This document shows, piece after piece, positions 18,159-26,646 of a stretch of 32,723 nucleotides of DNA. Numbering within the stretch: the stretch's first letter is position 1; every line of letters starts with the position of its first letter. A model generated the notes under the pieces. It was not told the DNA's origin and ran no database searches. It saw nothing but the letters and a program-made list of their open reading frames with translations. The stretch is from an uncultured Pelagibacteraceae bacterium (GTDB taxonomy: Bacteria > Pseudomonadota > Alphaproteobacteria > Pelagibacterales > Pelagibacteraceae): assembly GCA_902597865.1 (NCBI GenBank), contig CACJZL010000009.1, forward strand, positions 1 to 32,723, written 5' to 3'. A program made the translations under genes and the position numbers.

Positions 18159-18238
18159 TTTAGTTTCATTTAATACATGAATTTGTTAAAGTTAAGGCAT
18201 CAGAATTTAAAAAAAATGACAAATTTAACAATAAAATT
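18159..18238. other. Divergent spacer between mrcA and RNase E/G gene
   Basis: An 80-base A/T-rich spacer that must hold both promoters. A possible plus-strand pair TTGTTA (about 18183) and TTTAAA (about 18206) is weak. No hairpin or long leader comparable to the E. coli rne 5' leader fits in this space. Confidence 0.4.
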
Positions 18239-20008
18239 ATGGAAAAGAATTTATACATTGATGCTTCGCATCCAGATGAAACACGCGTTGTACTTAAAGA
18301 GAACGGAAATATTGAAGACTACGAATATGAGGGTATAAAAAATACTCTCATAAAAAATAATATTTATTTAGGAAAAGTAAGTAGAATCGAACCATCACTC
18401 CAAGCTGCCTTCGTTGATTTTGGGAGAGATAGACATGGTTTTTTATCCTTTAATGATATTCAATCAGATTATTACCAAATACCCTCAAGTGATCTAGAAA
18501 AAATAAAAGAGGAGGAAAAACAGGTTAGAGAAGAATTAGCTAAACAAAGTGAAAAGGAAGAGTCAGAAATTGATAACGATAAAAACGACAATGAGGTTGT
18601 TGAAAAAAAACCAGAGCTAGAAAATCAAAATGGAGCACATTTTAAACAAAGCAAGGCTCCTTCAAAAAGATATAAGATTCAAGAGGTAATTAAACCAAAT
18701 CAGGTTATTTTGGTTCAGGTTTTGAAAGACGAAAGAGGATTGAAGGGTGCTGCATTAACAACATTTATATCTATTGCTGGTAAATACATAGTTTTAATGC
18801 CAAACACACCAAAAGGCGGTGGTATTTCAAGAAAAATTTTTAATTCAGGTGAAAGAAAAAAAATAAGATCAATTTTAAACGAAATAACTATTCCAAAAGA
18901 AATGGGGTTAATTGTTAGAACCGCAGGATCAAATAAAAGTAAAAATGAAATTAATTATGACCTTCAAAGTTTAATAAAGTCTTGGGAAACAATTAAAGAA
19001 AATGCGATGAACGCAATAGCACCAAAATTAATTCATCAAGAAAGCGATATAATAAAAAGAACTCTCAGAGATATTTATGATGACGAAACTCAAAATATAA
19101 TTGTAGATGGTAATGAAGGATATCAAAAAGCAAAAAATTTCATGAAAATTTTAATGCCTAGTCATGTCAAAAAAATAAAAAAATATAGAGATAAGGTGCC
19201 CTTATTTATCAAAGAAAATATTGAGAGTAAACTAAATGATATTTATGACACACAAGTTAAACTTTCATCTGGTGGATATTTGGTTATTAATCCTACTGAG
19301 GCATTGGTCTCAATAGATATTAACTCTGGAAGATCAATCAGACAAAAAAATGTTGAAAGCACAGCTCTAGATACTAATCTTGAAGCTGCGGAGGAAATTG
19401 CCAGACAAATAAAGATTAGAGATCTTTCGGGACTCATTATAATTGACTTTATAGATATGATGAGCTTTGGTAACAGAAGACAAGTTGAGAGACGACTTAA
19501 AGAGAGATGTAGAAAAGATAGAGCAAGAATTCAAATTGGAAGAATTAGTAGTTTTGGATTGCTTGAGATGTCTCGTCAAAGATTAAGAGAAAGTAATGTT
19601 CAATGGAGTATTTCGCTCACAAATGAGTCATTTGCTCAAAAAGTCATTAAAATTGTTGAGATTAACGCTGTTAAAAATAAAGCTAAGTTAGTCAAGATTT
19701 CTGTACCTGAGAAAATTAAAAATTTCTTAAACGAAAACTTTAAAGAAGATATACTTTATATTGAGAAGAAAAATAAAATCAAAATTTCTTTTGATGGTGA
19801 TTTGTCTCTATTAGTTCCCGAGTATAAAATTGAATTTTTCAATAAAAGTAAAAAAGTACTCGAGAAGTTAGAAAGTTCGGTTGATCTTAAAAAAATAGTT
19901 GAAGAAAAAAGTATTGAAAAAAATCTTAAAAGTAAACCTAAGTTTAAATCAAAAAATTTCAAGAAAAAAAAATTTTTTAGAAAAAATAAAAGTAGAAGAC
20001 CTAAATAA
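18239..20008 (+). CDS. rne: Ribonuclease E/G, short form without zinc-link cysteines
   Basis: A 589-residue endoribonuclease of the RNase E/G family for mRNA decay and rRNA/tRNA processing. The S1 domain (about 35-175) carries a charged insertion (about 85-145, Glu/Lys/Asp/Asn-rich), as in alphaproteobacterial RNase E. The DNase I-like catalytic part has the metal ligands Asp360 ('SIDINSGR') and Asp403 ('IIDFIDMM'), 43 residues apart as in E. coli (303/346). After '[13 protein letters not shown]' the expected CPxCxGxG zinc link is absent; the only cysteine nearby is Cys424 in '[11 protein letters not shown]'. The C-terminus is a short lysine-rich tail (about 550-589) rather than a degradosome scaffold. 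It could also be called rng; the S1 insert favours rne. Confidence 0.9.
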   Translation: MEKNLYIDASHPDETRVVLKENGNIEDYEYEGIKNTLIKNNIYLGKVSRIEPSLQAAFVDFGRDRHGFLSFNDIQSDYYQIPSSDLEKIKEEEKQVREELAKQSEKEESEIDNDKNDNEVVEKKPELENQNGAHFKQSKAPSKRYKIQEVIKPNQVILVQVLKDERGLKGAALTTFISIAGKYIVLMPNTPKGGGISRKIFNSGERKKIRSILNEITIPKEMGLIVRTAGSNKSKNEINYDLQSLIKSWETIKENAMNAIAPKLIHQESDIIKRTLRDIYDDETQNIIVDGNEGYQKAKNFMKILMPSHVKKIKKYRDKVPLFIKENIESKLNDIYDTQVKLSSGGYLVINPTEALVSIDINSGRSIRQKNVESTALDTNLEAAEEIARQIKIRDLSGLIIIDFIDMMSFGNRRQVERRLKERCRKDRARIQIGRISSFGLLEMSRQRLRESNVQWSISLTNESFAQKVIKIVEINAVKNKAKLVKISVPEKIKNFLNENFKEDILYIEKKNKIKISFDGDLSLLVPEYKIEFFNKSKKVLEKLESSVDLKKIVEEKSIEKNLKSKPKFKSKNFKKKKFFRKNKSRRPK

Positions 20009-20771
20009 TACCTTTGTTAGTTGTTGAAGCAGAACCAAGTAAAGTTTTAGTGATTCTTCCAGAAATAAAAGACTTTCTTCCGGAAATAACAGCAAACTTC
20101 ATAGCTTGAGCCATTTCGAATGGCTTCTTTGCTTTAGCGATTGCAGTATTTATTAAAACCCCATCACATCCTAATTCCATAGCAATGACTGCATCCGAGG
20201 CTTGGCCAATTCCAGCATCAATAATTACAGGTAATTTAGTTTGATTTCTGATTATTTTAATATTTGTGTAATTTTGAATTCCTAAACCGGATCCAATAGG
20301 AGCAGCTAATGGCATGATTGCAACTGCACCTGAGTCTTCTAAGCGTTTTGCCATTAAAGGATCGTCACTGCAGTAAACCATAACTTTAAATCCTTCCTTT
20401 GTTAAAATCTCTGTTGATCTCAAAGTTTCAATCATGTCTGGAAATAAATTTTTTTTGTCACCTAAAACTTCTAATTTCACTAATTTCCAACCCCCTATTT
20501 CTCTAGCAAGTCTTAAAGTCCTGAGTGCATCTTCTGAAGTGAAACATCCAGCTGTGTTTGGGAGATAAGTTATTTTTTTTGGATCGATATAATCCATCAA
20601 TAAAGGTTTTTTTTTATCAACTATATTTACTCGTCTTACTGCTACTGTCACGATTTCAGCACCAGAATATTTAATTGCTTTTGCGCATTCTGAAAAACTT
20701 TTATATTTTCCAGTACCTACAATTAACCTAGACTTAAATTTTTTATTAGCAATTTTAAAAAAATCTTTCAT
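20001..20771 (-). CDS. thiG: Thiazole synthase ThiG
   Basis: A 256-residue TIM-barrel enzyme that forms the thiazole phosphate of thiamin from deoxyxylulose-5-phosphate, dehydroglycine and the ThiS thiocarboxylate. The Schiff-base lysine is Lys99 in '[11 protein letters not shown]'. Phosphate-binding and late-barrel motifs are '[13 protein letters not shown]' (by type, about 153-165), '[13 protein letters not shown]' and '[14 protein letters not shown]'. The start shares a base with the thiS stop. Other thiazole genes (thiF, thiO or thiH, dxs) are not in the window. SAR11 cells are reported to lack ThiC and need an external pyrimidine while making thiazole, which fits. The 3' end overlaps the convergent RNase gene by 8 bases. 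Confidence 0.96.
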   Translation of the reverse strand: MKDFFKIANKKFKSRLIVGTGKYKSFSECAKAIKYSGAEIVTVAVRRVNIVDKKKPLLMDYIDPKKITYLPNTAGCFTSEDALRTLRLAREIGGWKLVKLEVLGDKKNLFPDMIETLRSTEILTKEGFKVMVYCSDDPLMAKRLEDSGAVAIMPLAAPIGSGLGIQNYTNIKIIRNQTKLPVIIDAGIGQASDAVIAMELGCDGVLINTAIAKAKKPFEMAQAMKFAVISGRKSFISGRITKTLLGSASTTNKGII

Positions 20772-20989
20772 TACCCTCCACCTATAAAATGTACTATTTC
20801 AATTTTATCTTTATTTTTTAAATATAAATTTTTAATTGTTTTCTTATTTATTATTTCTTTATTTAATTCAATGGCCACTTTGTCTGTTGATAGTTTTAAA
20901 GACCTTATTAAATCGTAGACTGATGTAATCTTTTGTAAAGATCTCGGCTTTCCGTTTAAAATAATTTTGATTTTTTTGGTTTTTTTCAT
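20771..20989 (-). CDS. thiS: Sulfur carrier protein ThiS
   Basis: A 72-residue ubiquitin-like sulfur carrier whose C-terminal glycine is adenylylated and converted to a thiocarboxylate for thiazole synthesis. The chain ends 'VHFIGGG', giving the required terminal Gly-Gly, and the beta-grasp pattern '[12 protein letters not shown]' / '[12 protein letters not shown]' / '[12 protein letters not shown]' is complete. It is about 5 residues longer at the N-terminus than typical ThiS (lysine-rich 'MKKTKK'). Its ATG is only 12 bases from the divergent aroQ ATG. Confidence 0.93.
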   Translation of the reverse strand: MKKTKKIKIILNGKPRSLQKITSVYDLIRSLKLSTDKVAIELNKEIINKKTIKNLYLKNKDKIEIVHFIGGG

Positions 20990-21001
20990 TATGTATAACT
21001 T

Positions 21002-21448
21002 ATGAGTTCAAATATACTTTTTCTAAACGGTCCAAATCTTAATCTATTAGGCCAAAGAGAACAATCACAATATGGTTCTATTACTTATGAAGATTTAAAA
21101 AAAAAATGTGAAGAGAAATGTAAAGAACTTGATCTTAAAGTTGAATTTACTCAGTCCAATGTAGAAGGTGAAATAGTTTCTATAATACAATCAGCAAACG
21201 ATAAATTTGATGGAATTATCATTAATGCTGCTGCATTCACTCATACATCCGTAGCAATCAGAGACGCGTTAGAAATATATAAAAAAAAGAAAATAGAGGT
21301 CCACATATCAAATATTTATAAAAGAGAGGAATTCAGACAAAAATCACTAATAAGTGATGTAGTAAATGGTGGAATTTTTGGCCTTGGAAGCGAAGGATAT
21401 ATTTTAGCCATAATAGCAATGCATAAACTTTTAATAAATGAAGATTAA
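21002..21448 (+). CDS. aroQ: 3-dehydroquinate dehydratase, type II
   Basis: The third step of the shikimate pathway. The 148 residues are typical of the dodecameric type II enzyme. Visible are 'FLNGPNLNLLGQREQSQYG' (7-25), with the conserved Asn and Arg and the catalytic tyrosine in the lid, 'IINAAAFTHTSVAIRDAL' (about 75-92), and 'EVHISNIYKREEFRQKS' (about 97-113). It is first of aroQ-accB-accC, an arrangement common in proteobacteria, and overlaps accB by 11 bases. Confidence 0.96.
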   Translation: MSSNILFLNGPNLNLLGQREQSQYGSITYEDLKKKCEEKCKELDLKVEFTQSNVEGEIVSIIQSANDKFDGIIINAAAFTHTSVAIRDALEIYKKKKIEVHISNIYKREEFRQKSLISDVVNGGIFGLGSEGYILAIIAMHKLLINED

Positions 21449-21854
21449 TAAAAAATTAATAAAAGAACTGGTTGATAATCTTGAAGAATTTAAGCTAACT
21501 GAGCTTGAATATTCTGAAAAAGATACAAAGATAAAAGTGTCTAGACATAGTAAAGTAAGTCAAAATATAGCGCCAGAAATTACAATTGAAAAAAATAATA
21601 GAAAAACAGAACCTGTATCTGGAACTGAAATCAAGTCACCAATTATTGGAACAGCTTATTTAGCACCCGAACCTGGAGCAAAAAAATTTGTTGAAACTGG
21701 AAAAAAAATTAAAAAAGGTGACACGGTTATGATAGTTGAAGCTATGAAGACAATGAATCATGTTCCCTCTCCAAAAGATGGTGTTGTCAAGAGCATAAAC
21801 GTTGAAGATGGTCAGCCCGTTGAGTATGGACAGACTCTTGTCGTAATCGATTAA
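21438..21854 (+). CDS. accB: Biotin carboxyl carrier protein of acetyl-CoA carboxylase
   Basis: A 138-residue BCCP with an N-terminal helical dimerisation part (about 1-40), a linker shorter than in E. coli, and a C-terminal biotinyl domain (about 62-138). The biotinylated lysine is Lys104 in 'VEAMKTMNHV'; the residue after the lysine is Thr where many proteins have Leu or Met. 'IKSPIIGTAYLAPEPG' opens the biotinyl domain. It lies between aroQ and accC, 2 bases from the latter, so it is co-expressed with its biotin carboxylase partner. Confidence 0.96.
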   Translation: MKINKKLIKELVDNLEEFKLTELEYSEKDTKIKVSRHSKVSQNIAPEITIEKNNRKTEPVSGTEIKSPIIGTAYLAPEPGAKKFVETGKKIKKGDTVMIVEAMKTMNHVPSPKDGVVKSINVEDGQPVEYGQTLVVID

Positions 21855-21856
21855 AA

Positions 21857-23194
21857 ATGTTTAAAAAAATTCTAATTGCTAATAGAGGTGAAATAGCTGT
21901 TAGAATTATTAGGGCATGTAAAGAGTGGGGAATTCAAACAGTTGCAATACATTCAGATGTAGATAAAGAAAGTATGCATGTTAAATTAGCTGATGAGAGT
22001 GTTTGTGTTGGCTCGCATCAACCTGCTAATAGTTATTTAAACATTCCTGCAATATTATCAGCGATAGAAATTACAAATTCTGAGGCAGTTCATCCAGGAT
22101 ATGGATTTCTGTCTGAAAATTTTAATTTTGCCAGTATGCTTGAAGAAAACAATATAAAGTTTATTGGACCGTCCTCAAAACTTATTAAAATGATGGGAGA
22201 TAAAATTGAGGCAAAAAAAATTGCTAAAAAATATGGCCTACCTGTTATCGAAGGTTCAGAAGATGGTATTTCAGATTTAGAAAGTGGTAAAAAGTTAGCT
22301 AAAGAAATTGGTTTTCCTATCCTAATAAAAGCTGCTGGTGGAGGTGGTGGAAAGGGAATGAAAATTGTTAGATCTGAAAAAGAATTTGATAACTTATTTT
22401 TGACTGCTAAATCAGAAGCCAAGAAGTTTTTTGCGAATGACGAGGTATATATTGAAAAATTTTTTCAAAATCCACGTCATATTGAAGTTCAGGTACTTTC
22501 AGGAAAAAATCATACAGTTCACTTACATGAAAGAGATTGCTCTGTTCAAAGACGACATCAAAAATTAATTGAAGAAACTCCAAGTCCAGTTTTAACTGAT
22601 GAAATTCGTAAAGATCTTTTCGATAGGACAGTAAATATGGTTTCTAAAATTGGTTACGAGGGAGCTGGAACAGTAGAGTTTATTTATGAAGATGGAAAAT
22701 TTTATTTTTTAGAAATGAATACAAGAGTGCAAGTTGAACATCCTGTTACAGAGATGGTTACTGGAATAGATATCATTAAAGAACAAATATGGATTGCATT
22801 TACAGGAAATACTGCCTTAGAACAGTCTGACATTAACCCAAGAGGTCATGCCATAGAATGTAGAATAAATGCAGAGGACCCAAGTAGAAATTTTCAGCCA
22901 TCCCCAGGATTAATTGGAATGTGTCATCAACCTTCGGGGTTTAGAACTAGAGTGGATAGTTCAATTTATCAAGGTTTTAAAGTAACACCCTACTATGACA
23001 GCATGGTATGTAAATTAATTTGCCATGGGAGAAACAGAACAGAAGCAATACAGCGAACTTTAAGATCTTTAGATGAATTTGTTATAGAGGGAATTACAAC
23101 AACAATTAAGTTGCACAAGAAACTTTTAAATCACGAAAAATTTATTGAGTCAAAATTTAATGTAACTTGGCTGGATAATGAAAAAATTGTTTAA
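21857..23194 (+). CDS. accC: Biotin carboxylase subunit of acetyl-CoA carboxylase
   Basis: An ATP-grasp enzyme that carboxylates the biotin on AccB, committing carbon to fatty acids. At 445 residues it is close to the E. coli length. Visible are the N-terminal 'KILIANRGEIAVRIIRA' (4-20), the flexible ATP loop 'GGGGGKGM' (161-168), 'HERDCSVQRRHQKLIEE' (224-240), and the catalytic/metal segment 'FLEMNTRVQVEHPVTE' (284-299). The carboxyltransferase genes accA and accD are not here. The last codons overlap the convergent DUF2155 gene by 4 bases. Confidence 0.97.
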   Translation: MFKKILIANRGEIAVRIIRACKEWGIQTVAIHSDVDKESMHVKLADESVCVGSHQPANSYLNIPAILSAIEITNSEAVHPGYGFLSENFNFASMLEENNIKFIGPSSKLIKMMGDKIEAKKIAKKYGLPVIEGSEDGISDLESGKKLAKEIGFPILIKAAGGGGGKGMKIVRSEKEFDNLFLTAKSEAKKFFANDEVYIEKFFQNPRHIEVQVLSGKNHTVHLHERDCSVQRRHQKLIEETPSPVLTDEIRKDLFDRTVNMVSKIGYEGAGTVEFIYEDGKFYFLEMNTRVQVEHPVTEMVTGIDIIKEQIWIAFTGNTALEQSDINPRGHAIECRINAEDPSRNFQPSPGLIGMCHQPSGFRTRVDSSIYQGFKVTPYYDSMVCKLICHGRNRTEAIQRTLRSLDEFVIEGITTTIKLHKKLLNHEKFIESKFNVTWLDNEKIV

Positions 23195-23598
23195 TAACAC
23201 TTTAAAATCCACAAGTCATAAACTGGGTGATCAAAAACTTGTATCGATGGACTAGATGAAAAAGTCCATCCATTAAAAACAAAAACTTCATCGTTATTAG
23301 AATTTTTACTATCTTTAACTTGTAAATAAGTAGTTATTTCTGGATTATCATCAAATTTAGAATTTTTGCATTTCAATACTTTGATTTCCAAATTTTTGTA
23401 AAAAAAAATTTCACCAATATCTAGCTTTAATAGTTTGCTTTTTGAACTAAGCTTATCTAAAATTCTTATATCAATTTTTTTTCCAAAATAATCAAGATCA
23501 TCAGCTTGAACAGTGCTTATCGTTAAAAGATAAAAGAAAATTAAAATTAATGAGATTCTATTCTTTCCAAGATTTATATTTTTTATTTTCATTTTCAC
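23191..23598 (-). CDS. DUF2155-family exported protein
   Basis: A 135-residue protein with a signal peptide (basic 'MKMKIKNINLGKNR', hydrophobic core about 15-30, likely cleavage after 'TVQA') and a small periplasmic domain. The C-terminal part 'EVFVFNGWTFSSSPSIQVFDHPVYDLWILKC' (about residues 104-134) carries the DUF2155 pattern; function unknown. In many Alphaproteobacteria this family lies near accBC, aat and the NDUFA12 gene. Here aat is missing from the row, while accC is convergent and NDUFA12 is upstream. The start overlaps the NDUFA12 stop by 41 bases; a second ATG two codons in (23592) is equally possible. Confidence 0.8.
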   Translation of the reverse strand: MKMKIKNINLGKNRISLILIFFYLLTISTVQADDLDYFGKKIDIRILDKLSSKSKLLKLDIGEIFFYKNLEIKVLKCKNSKFDDNPEITTYLQVKDSKNSNNDEVFVFNGWTFSSSPSIQVFDHPVYDLWILKCY

Positions 23599-23914
23599 TT
23601 TTTTTGGGATGATAGGCTTTGTCTGTTCCAGTAAGATTAGGTTTGTGGGGCTTTTGCCAAGAGAATTTTTTTTGGTCTTGGACTTTTTCTATTTTATTTT
23701 TTGTAAAATGAATCCAAGAAAACCATTCATTTGGTATTTTTGTTGAATCTACTTCTCCATTATATATAACCCATCTTCGTCCATTTTTACTCTCATAGTA
23801 TTTGTTACCATTTTCATCTTTGCCAACAAATTTTCCTTTGAAAAAAGTGTGAAGTCTTGTGCCTAGAGTTTGGTGATTCCACCAAGTGAAAATTTGTTTA
23901 AATAGAGTCAACAT
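23558..23914 (-). CDS. NDUFA12-like (17.2 kDa) accessory protein of NADH dehydrogenase
   Basis: A 118-residue homologue of the mitochondrial complex I subunit NDUFA12/B17.2, a family found in Alphaproteobacteria. Family features are 'GTRLHTFFKGKFVGKDENGNKYYE' (by type, about 18-41), 'RRWVIYNGEVDSTKIPNEWFSWIH' (about 47-70) and 'WQKPHKPNLTGTDKAYHP' (about 86-103). It docks on the peripheral arm of complex I in bacteria that have it. Its 3' end overlaps DUF2155 by 41 bases in another frame. It is divergent from the TSCPD gene. Confidence 0.92.
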   Translation of the reverse strand: MLTLFKQIFTWWNHQTLGTRLHTFFKGKFVGKDENGNKYYESKNGRRWVIYNGEVDSTKIPNEWFSWIHFTKNKIEKVQDQKKFSWQKPHKPNLTGTDKAYHPKKSENENKKYKSWKE

Positions 23915-24027
23915 AAAAAATTAGTTTTTTTTCAATTTTAAATTGTAAAAAATAAATTAGACTAAAAGTTAATTTTGTATATACAATAGAATCTCTAAGA
24001 CTCAAAATAAATAAGGAAATTATTATT
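23915..24027. other. Divergent spacer between NDUFA12-like and TSCPD genes
   Basis: A 113-base A/T-rich gap holding two short palindromes: CAATTT-T-AAATTG (23933-23945) and TTGTATATACAA (23975-23986). The second overlaps a good plus-strand -10, TACAAT (23982-23987). No clear -35 was found. A purine run AAGGAAA about 11 bases before the ATG at 24028 may serve as ribosome binding site. Confidence 0.4.
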
Positions 24028-24858
24028 ATGGCAAAATATCTCGTTGAAACCTTTTATACCTGCACTTTTAAAGTCACTCACTACCTAGATAAAATAGACG
24101 AAAAAGAATTAGAAAATCTTGAAAAAAAAGAAGATGGAAAATTCGAAATATTAGACATGAAAATTGATAATCGAAAAACTAAGAATTTAGATAAGAATCT
24201 TAAAGCAGTAGATAATCTCGGCGATAAAGAAAAACAAATCAAGAAAGTAAACAAAATTGATGACAATAAAAATATGAATAATACTTTTGTTAAAAATTTG
24301 AATGAGTCAGTTAATAAAAGATTTGGCATGCCAGACAGAAGAAAAGGATATATTCAAAAAGCTACCATAGGAGATCACAAGGTTTATTTACATACAGGTG
24401 AATATGAGGACGGAAAGATTGGTGAAATTTTTATCGATACTAGTAAAGAAGGTGAACTAGTTAAAGCTTTAATGAACAATTTTGCAATAGCTATATCTTT
24501 GGGTTTGCAGTACGGCGTTCCATTAGACGAATTTGTTAGTGCTTACGTAGATACAAAATTTGAACCATCGGGGAAAGTTTACGGCAATGACAGAATTCTT
24601 TCTGCATCATCTATTTTAGATTATATTTTTAGAGAACTTGCTATTTCATACCTAAATAGAGAAGATCTTGCTCACACTCCATCAATTGGTAAATCAGACA
24701 AGATGGATGAAAAAAATGCAGGCGCTATGAATGATGAAAATAACGAGCTAATTAAAATTGTAAAAGATATTACTAGTAAGGGTTTTGTAAGAAACGATTA
24801 TAAAAGAAAACTTATTGACTTATCCGATATCAGAATAAATCTTAAAGGAAAAAAGTAA
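24028..24858 (+). CDS. Stand-alone TSCPD-domain protein (NrdJ C-terminus-like)
   Basis: A 276-residue protein whose central part (about 104-215: '[21 protein letters not shown]', '..[11 protein letters not shown]', '[19 protein letters not shown]', '[15 protein letters not shown]', '[23 protein letters not shown]') matches the TSCPD domain at the C-terminus of adenosylcobalamin-dependent (class II) ribonucleotide reductases. The catalytic barrel with its radical cysteines is absent. The first 20 residues ('[20 protein letters not shown]') look like a separate conserved strand pair. Residues 24-95 are a charged low-complexity linker, and the C-terminal 60 residues are polar. Function is unknown; a regulatory or ribonucleotide-related role is only a guess. 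Its stop abuts the aspS stop. Confidence 0.82.
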   Translation: MAKYLVETFYTCTFKVTHYLDKIDEKELENLEKKEDGKFEILDMKIDNRKTKNLDKNLKAVDNLGDKEKQIKKVNKIDDNKNMNNTFVKNLNESVNKRFGMPDRRKGYIQKATIGDHKVYLHTGEYEDGKIGEIFIDTSKEGELVKALMNNFAIAISLGLQYGVPLDEFVSAYVDTKFEPSGKVYGNDRILSASSILDYIFRELAISYLNREDLAHTPSIGKSDKMDEKNAGAMNDENNELIKIVKDITSKGFVRNDYKRKLIDLSDIRINLKGKK

Positions 24859-26646
24859 TTACTTTTTTTTGGTAATTAAAAGCTGAAGTTCTTTTAATTG
24901 ATCTTCGCTGACCTCAGATGGTGCCATCATCATTAAATCTTGAGCATTCTGGTTCATTGGGAACATTGTAACCTCCCTGATATTGACCTCATTTGCAAGT
25001 AACATTACTATTCTGTCAATTCCTGGAGCTATTCCACCGTGAGGAGGTGCGCCATAACTTAGTGCATTAATCATTCCACTAAACTTGCTATCTACATCTT
25101 TTTTTTTATATCCAGCTATTTCAAAAAGTTTGTACATTAATTCTGGTATATGATTTCTAATTGCGCCAGAAGACAACTCTATACCATTGCAAACAATATC
25201 ATATTGATACGCTTTCATTTCTAATGGTTTGGAAAAATCAATATCTTTAATATCTCCCTGGGGCATTGAGAATGGATTATGACTAAATTTAATTTTTTTT
25301 GTCTTTTCATCTATCTCATACATGGGATAATCAATTATCCAACAAAACGAAAATATATCATGAGATATTAGATTTAAATCTTCGGCGATTTTATTTCTTG
25401 CTAAAGAAAGAATTTTTTCAACATCTTTTTTTTGTCCACATGACATGAAAATACTGTCTCCAATTTTAGAATTAGTTAATTTCAAAATTTTTTCACAAGC
25501 TTCTGAAGAAAAAAACTTTCCAACAGGACCTTTGCCCACAATTTTGTTATTTTCCTCAATAAAGGTAAAATATGCTAAACCGCTTGAACCTTCCTTCTTG
25601 GCCCAATTATCAATATTATCAAAAAAACTTCTTGGTTTATCTTTGGTATTCTTTGTAATGATTGCTTTTACAATTTTTCCTTTTGAAACTTCTTTTTTAA
25701 AAATATCAAATTTAACATCATCTCTGCTAAAAATTTCTGTAATATTCGAAATAATCAGCGGATTTCTAAGATCAGGTTTATCTGTTCCATATTTTTCAAT
25801 TGCTTCTGAATATTTTATTCTAGGAAACTTTTCACTTGCTAGTTTTTTGTTTGAAAATTCCTTAAATAATTTTAGAAACAGATTTTCAATTACTGAAAAA
25901 ACATCCTCTTGTTCAACAAATGACATTTCTATATCCAATTGGTAAAATTCTCCAGGACTTCTATCTGCTCTTGCATCCTCATCTCTGAAGCAAGGCGCAA
26001 TTTGAAAGTATTTGTCAAATCCTGAAATCATTATGAGTTGTTTAAATTGTTGTGGTGCCTGGGGCAAAGCGTAAAATTTTCCAGGATTTAATCTACTTGG
26101 AACAAGAAAATCTCTTGCGCCCTCTGGACTTGATGAGGTTAATATGGGAGTTTGAAACTCTAGAAAATCCATCTTTTCCATTTCTTTTCTGATAAAGGAA
26201 ATTACTTTTGACCTTAAGATAATATTATTATGAATTTGTTTTCTTCTTAAATCTAAAAATCTATACTTAAGTCTTATCTCCTCAGAATATTCTTGATCAC
26301 TAAAAACAGGGAGAGGTAACTCTTTCGTTTTTCCGACAATTTCAAATTTTTCAATAGCAACTTCAATCTCCCCCGTTAAAAGATCTTTATTAATTGTCTC
26401 TTTGGTTCTTTCTATAACTTTTCCGTTTATTTTTATAACTGTTTCAAGTTGAAGCTTTTCTAATTCTTTAAAAAATTTATTTTCTTTATCAATTACACAT
26501 TGTGTTATCCCGTAATGATCTCTAAGATCGATAAAAAGAAGATTTCCATGATCTCTTTTTTTATTTATCCAGCCAGATAATATTACATCTTTTTGAGTAA
26601 ATTTTTTTGTGAGCTCACCACAAGTATGTGTTCTAAACTTATTCAA
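24859..26646 (-). CDS. aspS: Aspartyl-tRNA synthetase, probably non-discriminating
   Basis: A class IIb synthetase of 595 residues, with an N-terminal OB anticodon-binding domain (about 1-105), a catalytic core, and the bacterial GAD insertion (about 285-405). Motif 2 is in 'CFRDEDARADRSPGEFYQLD'; motif 3 is 'GGIAPGIDRIVMLL'. In the anticodon-binding domain 'NKKRDHGNLLFIDLRD' has His33 where discriminating enzymes such as E. coli have Leu. This histidine marks non-discriminating AspRS that also charges tRNAAsn for GatCAB amidation, so that specificity is inferred. The ATG overlaps the hdaA stop by 4 bases. Confidence 0.96.
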   Translation of the reverse strand: MNKFRTHTCGELTKKFTQKDVILSGWINKKRDHGNLLFIDLRDHYGITQCVIDKENKFFKELEKLQLETVIKINGKVIERTKETINKDLLTGEIEVAIEKFEIVGKTKELPLPVFSDQEYSEEIRLKYRFLDLRRKQIHNNIILRSKVISFIRKEMEKMDFLEFQTPILTSSSPEGARDFLVPSRLNPGKFYALPQAPQQFKQLIMISGFDKYFQIAPCFRDEDARADRSPGEFYQLDIEMSFVEQEDVFSVIENLFLKLFKEFSNKKLASEKFPRIKYSEAIEKYGTDKPDLRNPLIISNITEIFSRDDVKFDIFKKEVSKGKIVKAIITKNTKDKPRSFFDNIDNWAKKEGSSGLAYFTFIEENNKIVGKGPVGKFFSSEACEKILKLTNSKIGDSIFMSCGQKKDVEKILSLARNKIAEDLNLISHDIFSFCWIIDYPMYEIDEKTKKIKFSHNPFSMPQGDIKDIDFSKPLEMKAYQYDIVCNGIELSSGAIRNHIPELMYKLFEIAGYKKKDVDSKFSGMINALSYGAPPHGGIAPGIDRIVMLLANEVNIREVTMFPMNQNAQDLMMMAPSEVSEDQLKELQLLITKKK

